This document shows, piece after piece, positions 22,994-35,145 of a stretch of 64,000 nt of DNA (within the stretch, counting starts at the first letter, position 1; each line of letters begins with the position of its first letter). The notes under the pieces were generated by a model. That model saw nothing but the letters and a program-made list of their open reading frames with translations, was not told the DNA's origin and made no database searches. The translations under genes and the position numbers were made by a program. Source of the DNA: Neoarius graeffei (Eukaryota; Chordata; Actinopteri; Siluriformes; Ariidae); contig NC_083583.1 of NCBI RefSeq assembly GCF_027579695.1, positions 5,012,542 through 5,076,541 of the forward strand, given 5' to 3'.

Positions 22994-25238
22994 TCATCGA
23001 GCATTGTAAGACAAAACTCGGTACGAAATGCAAGGGTGCCAATAATTATGATACAAGTGTTTTTGCAGACACTTGAAAAGTTTTGAGAGATTCAGTAAAG
23101 TGCATGCTATCGATCAAATCACAGGTGTGTCTACATTAAAGCGCTCGTTCATTAATACATTATCGTTTCCATAGTAACCGCTCATTCATGGGGACGTGTA
23201 CAATGGACGCTCCACTTATAGCAAGTTTTTTTTCTTTTTGTTTTAAAATGCGTCATTGTTGCTATAATGACGTTCGTTTAACATTCATGGAAGGAGTCTC
23301 TGGTTTGAGTGCTAAGATTTCTGACATCTTCAGGTTATTCTTTTTTCGCTAAGAAAGAGAAGGAATGTTTGCAGCTGCTATAATGTACATGAGAACAGGA
23401 ACCAATCTGTTTCTGGGATGTTCCACACCATTAAACGCAACTTTCATTCGTGACGACACCGTTCTGATACCCGGGATGGGTATCGGGTCGATACCAGGAA
23501 GAAACAGTGGATCGGAAAACGGGGGTTTAAAAAAAAAAAAAAGAAAGAAATGAATCTGATCTGATCCTGTAACAATGGACAAAGTTGGAACTAGATTTTT
23601 TTTTTTTTTCCCCCTCATGGAACTGGAAATGTTGACATATGAAGAAATCTGATTTTATTTATTTTATGGTTTTAAAATTATATTTATACTTTATTATATT
23701 TGAAATGCAAGTGACTTGAGTGTGAAAGTTCAGCAGAATTTAAAAAAGGTGTAGTTTTGTGCAAGTCGTGTTTTTAGCATTGTTTCCTGCTTTATTTTTC
23801 AAAAAATTATTTTAAAGCTTAGTTTGTTCTTTCTTTTTTTAAATACAGGTTTGAGAAACGGTATCGGAAAAGAAAACGTGGTATCATACCATCTCTGTCT
23901 CTAAATGAAAAAATGCTATCTCTCTAGAGCTCTCGAAAAATGAAAAACTGCCATCTCTCCATCACATGCTCTCTCTTTCTCTCTCTAAACAAAAAAGCCA
24001 TCTCTCTCTCATGTCCTATAAATGCAAAAAGTATATATTTCCTTCTCTCTTTAAATTAAAAAAAAAAACTCTCTTTCTCTCTAGGAGTAAAATGTATGAT
24101 GCATCACTCTTTAATAAATAACTAAAATAAATACAGGTATAAGAGGAATAAAACACCAGTGGGTCATGATGTTACAGGAAAATAATCAACTTCAGGCTGA
24201 AAACAGTACCTCTCCTTCTTCACACTTGTATTGTCTTATGATTATGTGCCAAAGATGCATTTGTTCTTACAACAGTCCTTAAAACGAAATAATCCGTTTT
24301 TGCTGTGAAGCTCTGATGTTTAAAGATCAGGATGCTGATTAAAAACTAGAGTACACACAGACACTTTATCTACACACACACACACACACAATGGCAGCTG
24401 GTTCTGTTGAGGTTATACACCAAATGGAGCACAGCTGGATGAATCCAGGAAATTCCCTACAGCTCCAGATAAGTGTTCACCATTTCAGGGCTTTCGAGTA
24501 CATGAACCTCACCTTTCCCACTCCGAGGCTGAGAAAGCGCTGAGAACCGAGCACTATGGAGCAGTAAATATGGGGAGATTACACTCGGCTGTCTGATCCG
24601 TCTCTCTAACACACACACCTTCTCTTCTACGCTCCTTTGGAATATACAGCTTTAAATTCACCTATTACAGCTGTTGTATATTTTTACATCCTTATACAAA
24701 CTAAAGTGAAGCATCAGATGCACGAAACATTAAAGCAGACACTGAAAATACGAAATAAGATTTAATGTTATTTAAACGAAGCCGAGAGCTTCAATCCAGA
24801 TTTCTGTTTGCTGGTAAAAGAACTACAGTCCGCTCGGGTTTAGTGGGGGGTTTTATCGAGTACAGCAGCGTCATCGTGTCAGAGAACACTCAGTGTGTGT
24901 TTAAATTCAGATAAGCGTTAACAAAACACACTCTCAGACACAGGAGACACATTAACGCCCGAATCGCTCGGTGCCATAAATCAGCTCACTCAATAAAGAT
25001 AAAGCCTGAGTCACTGCTGCCCCCTAGTGGACCGGAACAACTAAAATCACCTCACTCTTGAATAAAACAATTTTTTTAAGAATAATGAAAAGGTTTACGA
25101 CATTTAACCCTGAAACACACCGCAGGTTCTATATTTCTGCCCCATAAGTGCATCCCCCCCACCTTTACTCTCCTGCATGCAATGCTCGAAAAACCGCATG
25201 CCCGATCGTCCGAGACGATTAAAGTATTTGCAAGGAGG

Positions 25239-25640
25239 AGTAACCGTGACTTGGCCTAGTGGTTAGCATGTCCACTTCTGGATCGGGAGTTCTACTCACG
25301 GTCGGGTCATACCAAAGACTATCATAAAAATGGTACCTACTGCCGTCTAGCAAGGCACGCTACAATACAGATGCGAGTGGGGAGTCAAACTCTCGCGGCT
25401 GCCAGAGGACTAGCCCGCCACTGTAACCCTAGCTATGTAATAGGCGAGAGGCTGAGGGCTACGGAAACGGAGATCGGCACCGCCCTATGCGCCACATGGC
25501 GTGGGAAGGACTTTGAAGGATGAGTAAAACTTTAATGGTAATCGTTCGATTGGACGACAAAAGTTAGCGCTGGCAACCTAAGCTACTGCTCCATGATGCA
25601 GATCTGAACTGTCAGTCCGGCAGTAGCATATTTCAATTAT
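25239..25640 (+). mobile_element. tRNA-type SINE family 2, copy A
   Basis: Starts GTAACCGTGACTTGGCCTAG then TGGTTAGCATGTCC, with ACCAAAGACTATCATAAAAA and CTGTAACCCTAGCTATGTAA. It is the same family as the minus-strand copy at 51227-51517. It has GTGGGAAGGACTTTGAA but not the 5S-like segment seen there. Confidence 0.6.
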
Positions 25641-26029
25641 TATTATTATACTCCTTCAAAACTCTCCACAGCTTAATGTACCCTAAATTATTAATTCCTC
25701 TGCTACTAGAACTTCTTTCTTTCTGAATGTGTCTGCATATATCGGTGTTATGGGGTTTTGTGGATTTATGATAATTATGCTGCTTCGCCTATTTAAAAAA
25801 AAAAGCACTATGTCCTCTCCAAAATAAAATAAAGCTCTGGGGAAGTGGAATTGTTTTTCGGGCGAGTGTGTTTTGGGTGCTGCAAGTAAGGCTGGGAGAT
25901 TTTTTTTGAGGACTCTGCATGTCTGGGGTTCTTCAACCTCTGACCTATTTACTGTCATGGAGACACAGTCAGCGAATGAATGGATGAATGAATGGATGGA
26001 TGAACAAGAAATTTTTCCCAAAAAATATT

Positions 26030-26760
26030 TTTAGAAATAATTATTTTAAAAAATAAAAAGAAATAGAAACAAATTATGAATTAATGCCAAGAAAAACAAA
26101 CAAATAAATACAATTGAAAGGGGATGAATGAATGAATGAATGAATGAATGAAAGGGGAAGGAAAAATAAATGTATATGATTTTATTTTTTAAAATTAGAA
26201 ATATTTAATGAAAATAAGAATGAGAAATTTATAATTACCTAAGTAAACAGTAAAAATGTTATATAAATAAATGAATAAATATAAATTGAAACAAATATGA
26301 ATCAAGGAGAAAGAAAAAAAACTTATAATTAACTAGTCATATAGTAAAAACAAATACATCTAAAATAAATAAATAAATAAATAAATAAAGTATATGAATG
26401 AATTAATGAATGAATAAATGAATGAAAGAAAAATGCAAAAAAGTAATTATTTTTAAAAACTCAGAAACAGGAGCAATAAATATGAATGAAAATAAAATTT
26501 TAATTAATTAATTAATCGGTTGATTAACTGTAAAAAGAAATAAAAAGTCTTGTAAATGAATAAATAAATGAAATTAAAAGGATGTGAATGAATGAATCAA
26601 TGAATAAGAAAAAAATGAATTAATAATCCAGAAAGAATAAATATCTGAGAATATAGCAGAGATACATCAATTAGAAAAATAAACTGACTAAGTTTACAAA
26701 CTAAAGTTACATAAAAAGTAAAATAAACAAATGAATAAATAAATAAACATTAATAAATAC
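26030..26760. repeat. Degenerate AAAT/GAAT simple repeats
   Basis: Long A-rich tract with (GAAT)n at 26125-26151 and (AAAT)n at 26365-26388; nothing else seen. Confidence 0.8.
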
Positions 26761-27087
26761 ATTACTGTATTGGAAGTAGCCAATTTGATAAAATTTTATT
26801 TTTAAAATGTGCTTCTATAACACTATTATATTTCAATAATTAATAATTATTATGAACTTCATCCTTCATGTAGTGATTCACACCATATAGCGTTGAAATG
26901 TCAGAGAATTATATGATATGATTTTTTTTTTTTTTTATTAGATGAGCTTGTGGTGTTTGATAAAAGTGGCGGTTACACTACCAACCCGACACGAAAGTGT
27001 GTATGAACGGAGTGTGATCGACTCCTGCACGTCGTGGGTAAAACACTAAATATGAGACATAAGAAAGGTAAATAATTTAACAAGTCA

Positions 27088-28032
<945 letters not shown>

Positions 28033-28256
28033 CTGGGTAACATGGCGAGAGCCTGCGCGGTCTCCCGGATGCGCAGCGAGTTCTGGTTCAGCACGTCGAT
28101 GGACGGGATGAAGAGACACGCCCGAGTGACATCATCGGTGTAGAAGTCGCTGTCGGAGACGGCACTCAGCAGCTCGTTATACTCACGGGACAGACCGCTA
28201 CTGCTGATGGGCACGCCCACCTCGTCCACAAACCTCTGCAGGGGGTAGATGTAGAC
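28033..28256 (-). CDS. ext2: ext2 exon 3 (exostosin domain)
   Basis: 224 bases with acceptor GCAG/GTCTAC and donor CCCAG/GTGAAC. The exon encodes [16 protein letters not shown] and continues through [24 protein letters not shown] and [13 protein letters not shown], all characteristic of EXT2. It enters in phase 0 and leaves two bases of an Arg codon for exon 4. The divergence from mammals falls mainly at VPISSSGLS, a known variable stretch. Confidence 0.96.
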
Positions 28257-29248
28257 CTGCGCGCGCACACACACCTTATAAAATTAGACACTTATTATTA
28301 TACAAATTATTTATTTTTTCTGGAAAATGGAGCCAAAATCCTTTCTAAGTTTAGATCTTAGTGTTTTTTTTAAAGAAATGATGTATTTTTAACTCATTTT
28401 ACTTCCTAGTTACCTTTTTGCAATGTAATATTTATTTTTTTTAAAAGTCAGAATGATCGATGTGTATAATCTTGAATAAGAATTGTTTTATTTAACACCT
28501 TTAATATAATCAAAGAAAGTCATTAAAAACAGTTTCTTATTTAAAATGAAGGCCTGGGAACATTTATTTATTTATTTTTTTACTTATTTAATTTTTATTC
28601 AAATTTTAATGTTAATGGAAATTTTAATTCGAATACTGTTATTTTAATTGCAATCCAACTGTACTGAAATCCATTTACTTTTTATTCACCTTTTTAATAA
28701 CATTTTTAACTTTTTAATAACTTAATAACTTTATTCTACTTCAAGATCTATTTTAATTTTAAAATTAGTGTCATTTACATGCACTTTTAATTTACTTTTT
28801 AATTCTTCATTTATATCAGGGCTTTGAACCGGTTCAAGGAACGAAAACGAAAACCGGGAACTTTTTCTATTTCACATGGAACAGAAACGAAACCAGAAAC
28901 TTTATTATTTTTTATGTTCCGGAACAGAAACGCTTATTAAAAATAATGGTAACCGGTTAATACCGGTTTTTATTTCGTTCCTCAAAGTTTCCGTAGCCTA
29001 CAAATAAAAAAGTCATGCAAGTTTCTATGACCCGCCGGGGTTCACTTCCTGTGTGACGTTCGCTGATTGAATGGAGAGAGCGGGAAGGTGGAGTGCATTA
29101 CTGAGTGTCTGAGCAAAGAAGAGCCTGAACTTTGCAACCTCCCTATTGGCTGTTTGTAAAGATGTATCAGTTGTTGCCCTTCCCACGGGAATCATCGCGG
29201 GCTCGAGAGACGAGACCTGACGAATTAGTTCGTTGGTAGCAGAACAAA

Positions 29249-29346
29249 ATGTCTGGACACAAATCGGGTTTTCAGAAAAGGAAAGAAAATAAACGGAGGG
29301 TCGAAAATACAAAAAAGGAGGCAGAAAATGCAAAACGAGTTTTAAG
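29249..29346 (+). pseudogene. hAT transposase first exon with splice donor
   Basis: MSGHKSGFQKRKENKRRVEN then TKKEAENAKRVL, ending TTTTAAG/GTAGGA. The basic KS.FQKRKE opening is typical of ZMYM1-like hAT proteins in fish. The catalytic exons are deleted. Confidence 0.6.
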
Positions 29347-29640
29347 GTAGGACAAATGGTTCCTTTTCTGAGGCAGCCCGCCGTGGCTGCCTGAAGGCTT
29401 ATTTATTATAGCCCATTTAGTTAAAATAGTTGATATAAAATGTTTATAGTTATGTGATGGTTGTCCTGATTTAGACTGGTGTTTTTGTTTTTTTTTGGGG
29501 GGGGGGGGGGGGGGTTGCGCGATGTTGCACCCGGGTCCAGATTAGGGCAGAACCGGCCCTGGCTACATTTCAGGTGTAGTTTATTTTATGTATGTATGTA
29601 TGTATGTATGCATGCATGCATGTACTTGCATAGATGTGTA

Positions 29641-29708
29641 CTTGGTCTTCCAATATGGCGCCTAACAAAATCTCGCGGCGCGGTGACGTCATGCGGTAGC
29701 CCTCTATA
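29641..29708 (-). mobile_element. Terminal fragment of the TATA-target element (inverted copy)
   Basis: The reverse complement matches 20990-21055: GGGCTACCGCATGACGTCAC, CGCGCCGCGAGATTTTGTTA, GGCGCCATATTGGAAGACC. About 68 bases nearly identical. It sits in the hAT near a TATAG that may be its target. Confidence 0.7.
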
Positions 29709-30289
29709 GGGCCTGACTAGCCTTTGGTAACACACTAAACGAATTCTCTTTCATTTTTGGCACTTTTTCTGTTTGTGTAGATGGGAAGACATACTGAGAA
29801 TCCAAATCGCCAACATTTGAAATAATTGTTTTGAATTATTTCTTGTCTTATTTAATGAAGGTTGTAATAGAATTAGCCTACATTTGGCTTAAGCTGGATG
29901 AGACAGAGACATCATTTTATAGCCATTTGTTAAACAGCTGGCAGGGAACGTAATTAACCGTTCCGGGAACGAAATTTTTTTGTTCTAACCGGTTCGGGAA
30001 CGTCTATTTAATGGTGGAACCCAAAACCGGAAACGTTAAAATTCCGTTTCTGTTCGGAACGAACCAATAGGAAAAAAATTCTGGTTCAAAGCCCTGATTT
30101 ATATTAATTTTTATCTTGAAATTTACATTTTATTTACATGCACAAAATTTTATTGCACTTTTTTTATTTAGCATTTCAAATGTAATTTCAATTTTAAATT
30201 TGAATGTAACGGAATTTTACTGAATTTACTTCGGTTTGATTTACTTGTTTTAAAAATAATTTTTAATCGTATTTTTAATCTAGTACTTG

Positions 30290-32115
30290 AACTACTTGAA
30301 CCACCTCCCACGTTTGACTCCTTCCAGTTTGCCTACCAGCCAAACCGCTCCACTGAAGACGCCATCTCCTCCGCTCTTCACCGGAGCCTTGCACACCTGG
30401 AGGAGGAGAACACTCGCGTGCGGATGCTGTTCCTGGACTTCAGGTCAGCGTTTATTACCATCATTCTACAGCATCTGGTGAACAAACTGGGTCCCCTGGG
30501 CTTCAGCACCCCCCTGTGCAACTGGCTGCTAGATTTCCTCCCTGAAAGACCACAGTCAGTGCGGGTCGGACAGAACACCTCCAGTGTCATCACCCTCAGC
30601 ACAGGCTCCCCTCTAGCCTAGGCCCGCCCATCCTAAGCGTGACGCAACACGAGGGCCTGTTGCAAGCTTAGTCTGGCCAGGCAAGCTATCTACAGCTCTT
30701 CCAAGCTCCCGAAAAATCGGGAGCCAATCAACTTTGAGCATCTCCAACGGCCCTGGGTAGAGGCGTGTTCAAGGCACTAACGTAGTAGAACTGCGACCGG
30801 AAGCCATAGATTGTTTACAGAATCTATGCCGGAAGCGCTTCATTCACGCTTCCGCATCTATTACGCATAGATGCTGTATTGAAAGCATTCAACAGGAAGT
30901 TCTCATTGAAAACGGAGCAAAGAGCAGCCCTGGAGGTATTTATTGAAAGGAAGGACGCTTTCGCCTTGCTCCCGACCGGCTTCGGTAAGAGTTTAATCTA
31001 CCAGTTAGCCCCGTCGCGTCGCATACGTCAGAGGAAAGAGTGATGTGATTGGTTTAAGCTTCGTCACAGCCTTTTCTGGCTTCAACCAGTAGCAAACTGA
31101 GGCATTTCAGGGAGGCGGGTCAACCACGGGCTCTGGGAAACGGTTGGGCTTAATATCTTGGCCAGACCAATAGCTCGTAGAGCTTTGTCGCGTTAGCCAG
31201 ACTAGCTCCCCTCAGGGCTGTGTTCTAAGCCCTCTGCTGTTCACTCTGATGACACATGACTGCGTCCCCAGGGCTGCCAGCAACCACATTGCGAAGTTTG
31301 CGGACGACAATGACCTGGCCTACAGAGAGGAGGTGGAGCAGCTGGTGGGCTGGTGCAGGGAAAACAACCTGATCCTGAACGTGGACAAAACCAAAGAGAT
31401 CATTGTTGACTTTAGAAAGAACCAGCCCAGCCACGCTCCACTTCTCCTCAACAACACGGCTGTGGAGGTGGTCAATAGCACCAGGTTCCTGGGGTGCACA
31501 TCACCGACAACTTCACCTGGTCTGTGAACATCGCGTCACTGGTCAAGAAGGCACAGCAGCATCTGCACTTCCTGCGTAGGATGAGGAGAGCCCACCTGCC
31601 CCCGCCCATCCTCACTACATTCTACAGAAGCACCATAGAGAGCGCTCTGACCAGCTGCATCTCTGTGCGGTGTGGAGGCTGCAGTGCCTCTGACTGGAAG
31701 ACTGTGAGGAGAGCGCTGAGGACCGCGGAGAAAATCACTGGGACTTCTCTTCCCTCCATTCAGGACATTGCACCAAGGCGCTGCATGTCTCGAGCCAGAA
31801 ACATCATCAGTGACCCGTCACACCCTCACTATGGACTGTTCTCCCCTCTGGAAAGAGGTTCCGCAGCATTCGGTGCAGGACCACCAGGTTCTGGAACAGC
31901 TTTTTCCCCCCAGGCCACCAGACTGCTGAACTCCAAACCCAAACTCTAAACTTCTATTTATAACTCGAACAATTCCTAATTCCACAGGTCACTTTATCAT
32001 ATTTTTGCTGCTGCATAATTTAATACACTTCATATTTAATTCTGTGCTGAGCCAAACTGCAACGAAATTTCGTTGTGTCCACTTGTCGCATACTGAATGA
32101 CAATTAAGGTTGTCC
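30290..32115 (+). mobile_element. L2-like LINE, RT to 3' tail, split at 30614-31204
   Basis: Frames give [30 protein letters not shown], then (across the insertion) STGSPQGCVLSPLLFTLMT, catalytic FADDNDLAYREEVEQLVGWC, NVDKTKEIIVDFRKNQPSHA and FLRRMRRAHLPPPILTTFYR. A one-base frameshift lies near 31490. The protein ends near 31949; the 3' tail reaches AATGACAATTAAGGTTGTCC. Confidence 0.88.
30614..31204 (+). mobile_element. DNA element inside LINE carrying a RecQ-like helicase piece
   Basis: GCTCCCCTC occurs at 30605-30613 and again at 31205-31213, so the element (TAGCCTAGGC to GCCAGACTA) made an 8-9 bp duplication. Excising it restores the RT motif GSPQGCVLSP exactly. Near 30878-31042 it reads FNRKFSLKTEQRAALEVFIE then RKDAFALLPTGFGKSLIYQL and AP. 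This is the helicase Q motif region followed by a Walker A (TGFGKS) of RecQ type, ending in a stop soon after. Confidence 0.8.
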
Positions 32116-32335
32116 AAGTCTAACCAACGTTTTATTTTAGTTTTGAACTTAATTTTAATATTTTATTTTCAGTTCATTTTAATAATTTATGCATGGCAGA
32201 GCACTGATGTGAGATTATAATCACTTGCGAGGCAATGCATCATAAATGATTTAAAATGTATGTGTTCATGCTAACGCTCCACGTTCAGACCGTGTACCTG
32301 CTGACCGCAGGTTTCCAGATGGTTCTGGAACTCAC

Positions 32336-32665
32336 CTTGATCCTGTTCTTGGGGTTGTAGCCGCAGCGGTAGACGTCGAAGCAGGTGTGCATGCGGCAGC
32401 TCAGGTCTCCTCTCTCAGGGATGGGACTGGACGCGGGCAGTTTGACCAGCGGGGCGTCGTGCACGCTGCGGCGGTCCAGAGTCCACTCTGCTGAGGACTC
32501 GATGGAATGAGGCCAGAACTGGAACATTCCGGTGGCGATTAAACCCAGCAGCACCACGGAGAATAGGGTGATGTAGTAGATCCGGTGTTTGGTCTTCATG
32601 CGAGGGATGAGAGCTGGACCACGAGAGCTGTATTTCACCGACGCACACATGCTGAGCACAAAGCT
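32336..32665 (-). CDS. ext2: ext2 exon 2: start codon, signal anchor, start of exostosin domain
   Basis: The exon starts after a TTTTTCAG acceptor, has 15 bases of 5' UTR, then the ATG at 32650-32648 opening [16 protein letters not shown], the same start as human EXT2. It holds 105 codons and ends in phase 0 at ATCAAG before GTGAG. Residues about 25-46 ([20 protein letters not shown]) form the type II membrane anchor. A conserved [14 protein letters not shown] cysteine-rich stretch opens the luminal catalytic part. The acceptor has no ordinary pyrimidine tract: after five T residues it runs straight into a 61-bp dinucleotide repeat (32673-32733). The upstream in-frame ATG at 32743 lies in that repeat and is not the start. 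Confidence 0.97.
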
Positions 32666-32669
32666 CTGA

Positions 32670-32672
<3 letters not shown>

Positions 32673-32733
<61 letters not shown>
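32673..32733. repeat. (CA)n microsatellite abutting ext2 exon 2 acceptor
   Basis: About 30 AC units. On the ext2 sense strand it is a (GT)n tract ending a few bases before the TTTTTCAG acceptor, so it takes the place of the polypyrimidine tract. Confidence 0.97.
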
Positions 32734-32734
<1 letters not shown>

Positions 32735-32744
32735 CAGAGCCATG

Positions 32745-33240
32745 GTTCAAACTGTCCTTCTTCCACACTCCTGATTCCCTCTTCCCTTCTCCATGTTCCT
32801 GACTTCCTAGTCCTTTCTCCATTCTCCCTACTCTCTTCTCCTTCCTATCCCTTTCTCCCTATTCCCTGTACCCTTCTTCCCATTCCCTTCTCCATATTCC
32901 CTCCTCCCTACTCCCTGATCCCCAATCCCTTCTACATATTCCCTACTCCCTGATCCATTTTACATATTCCTGACTACTCCATACACCCTATACCCTTCTC
33001 CCTGATCCCTTCTACATATTCCCTACTACCCCAAACTCCCTAGTCCCTATTCCCTTCTCCGTATTCCTTACTCCCTGGTCCCTTCTCCATGTTCCCTGCT
33101 TCCTCCTCTGTATTCCCTACTCCCTGTTCCTGTCTCTATATTCCCGGCTCCCATCTCCCCATTTCACTAGTCCTATTCCCTACTCCATATTCCGTCCTCC
33201 CTTACTCTTTACTCCCTCCATCCCGTTACTTACTCCCGAT
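32745..33240. repeat. C/T-rich degenerate minisatellite, ext2 intron 1 side
   Basis: About 490 bases of degenerate TCCCTACTCCCTGATCCCTT-like units, strongly pyrimidine-rich on the plus strand and purine-rich on the ext2 sense strand. It yields long spurious open frames and has no coding character. Confidence 0.85.
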
Positions 33241-33249
33241 TACCTACAA

Positions 33250-33950
33250 ACAGAAAAGTGCATTAAATCAGTATTTACTGATCCGATCCGAGTGTTGTAT
33301 CGAGGAATATAAGAAAGGCAACAAACTTAGTTAGTAACTGAGAAACAGTTTCTCAAACAAAAAGGCAAATAAATAAACAAGGAAACAGACAGACATGAAA
33401 GAAAGAAAGGGTGGGTGGGTGGATAAACAAACAAACATACAAACAAATAAATAGGAAACCAGTGAAAAATCATAAGTAAACAAAATTATACATAAATTAA
33501 TCAGAAGAAATAAAAAAAATCAAGAAGAAAGAGTTGAAGAAAAAAATAAAGAACTGACACAATTATCCCTGTGAGGAGAAAAACCAGGGAGGCGTTTACT
33601 TAAACAGCGTGAAGCGTGATTATAAAAATTACTTATTATTATATCATTATTTACATTTTCAATTTTCTAACTAGGAGCACTGGGACTTTCTGTAGGAGGC
33701 TGACAGCGGAGGAACGGGGGAAAACTTTATTAGTTTACAAAACCTGTCCAGAAACATGGATTTAATCAAGTTTGCTTAATTAATTAATTAACTAACTTGA
33801 TTGGATGGATGGATGGATGGATGGATGGATGGATGGATGGATGGATGGATGGATGGATTTAAAGTGAATGCGTTTAAGGAGAAGATCGCACTGTGGGAAA
33901 ACACAATGTCCAAAGACAGGCTGGACACATTTCCATAGATTACTAAAACA
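33250..33950. other. AT-rich stretch with (GGAT)n, no gene seen
   Basis: A-rich degenerate simple sequence (33340-33560) and a perfect (TGGA)n run at 33803-33857. No exon of ext2 is evident here. Confidence 0.65.
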
Positions 33951-34138
33951 GCTTGCTTTCACCTGAAAAGTCTCTCCAAACTCCGTCCCTCTTTAACTTC
34001 ATCTGCAGCTGAAACGCTTATACATGCTTTTATCACCTCAAGACTGGACTACTGCAATGCCCTGCTCGATGGCATCCCAGCCAAGCGACTAAATAGGCTG
34101 CAATATGTCCAAAACTCAGCTGCTAGGGTACTCTGTCA

Positions 34139-35145
34139 GTGCGTTTACATGCACATAGAGAAAATCGAATTTCTGCCGTTGCTCGACTGAAATCGAAGTT
34201 CTAAATGCCATGGAAACACCTTAGCTCGGCTGAAATCGAACCGAACTTGATTTCTCGTAATCGAGCTACACAACCTAGATTATGCGATTTCTGCCGAGCT
34301 ACTTAGTGCATGTAAACCCTATCGAGCTACGTAGTCGAGCTACTTACTTCAGCACTGCCCCTTCCGGAAGTGACGAGTGACGAGACCACAAGCGGGAAAC
34401 ACAACAGCCTCGGTCGGCATGACAATGCATCATGACAACGGCATGAATCTTTTCTTTTTGCGGCATTGTTTGCACTGTTAAAATTTAGCTCACTTACTGT
34501 ATCACCAAATACATCTGTTGCATAGCTGTGAAATGCATACATAAACAAGTCACTGTATTTGTGTGTGTATGTATATGTCCAACATCTGAAGAATGTCAAT
34601 AAAAACAAAACAATTGAACTTTTTGTGTGTTTATTAAGACATAAGTTAAATTGTAAGCAAAAAAAAATTTTTTTTGTAAGCAAAAAATGGACTTTAGAAA
34701 AATATACAATTGTGCAAAATAAGTTGTCTTACAAAACAGTGGTCTGCGCAGGACAGTTTGTAGCCATACAGTCTGTTAGAGCAAGCCTAACAGCTTGAAC
34801 ACGGAACTTGTGAACACGGAACTGCCAGTGTTGCTAGATTGGGCGGTTTTAAGTGCATTTTGGTGGATTTGAACATGTTTTGGGCTGGAAAACGTCAGCA
34901 GTATCTGGCAACACTGCTGATAACTTTGTTTATACTCTTGAATAGCTCTTCTTCATGACGACAACCGGAAGTGTACCAACACGATGGGGCGTGTAGCGCC
35001 ACCTGTGGCTCGGGTGCACAATGTACCTCACACAATAGCTCGATTTCTTTGTGTGCATGTAGGATTGGATTTCTCTGGGACCCCTGCTGGGACCCTTAGC
35101 TCGATTACCGACAGCAGCTCGATTTGGATGTGCATGTAAACGCAG
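34139..35145. mobile_element. Nonautonomous DNA transposon, TGCGTTTACATGCACAT ends, 3-bp duplication
   Basis: Ends GTGCGTTTACATGCACAT and (reverse complement) CTGCGTTTACATGCACAT. TCA flanks at 34136-34138 and 35146-35148. Repeated TCGAGCTA/TCGATTT motifs are near both ends. PIF/Harbinger-like (inference from ends and 3-bp site). A MITE is nested at 34826-34916. Confidence 0.75.
34826..34916 (-). mobile_element. 91-bp hAT-type MITE, copy 4
   Basis: Starts CAGTGTTGCTAGAT and ends ATCTGGCAACACTG, again exactly 91 bp but inverted relative to the other copies. No clear target duplication. Confidence 0.8.

Larger units (their letters stand above)
28817..30096 (+). mobile_element. hAT element with 8-bp duplication, keeps first exon
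   Basis: Ends CAGGGCTTTGAACCGGTTC and (reverse complement) CAGGGCTTTGAACCAG. ATTTATAT flanks at 28809-28816 and 30097-30104. Inside are a first-exon remnant (29249-29346), an 18-G homopolymer (29497-29514) and the end of another element (29641-29708). Confidence 0.9.

Noticed and set aside
32651..32743. Upstream in-frame ATG giving an N-terminal extension of ext2
   Set aside because: The extension is translated microsatellite and lies 5' of a good splice acceptor; the MCASVK start matches other vertebrates.
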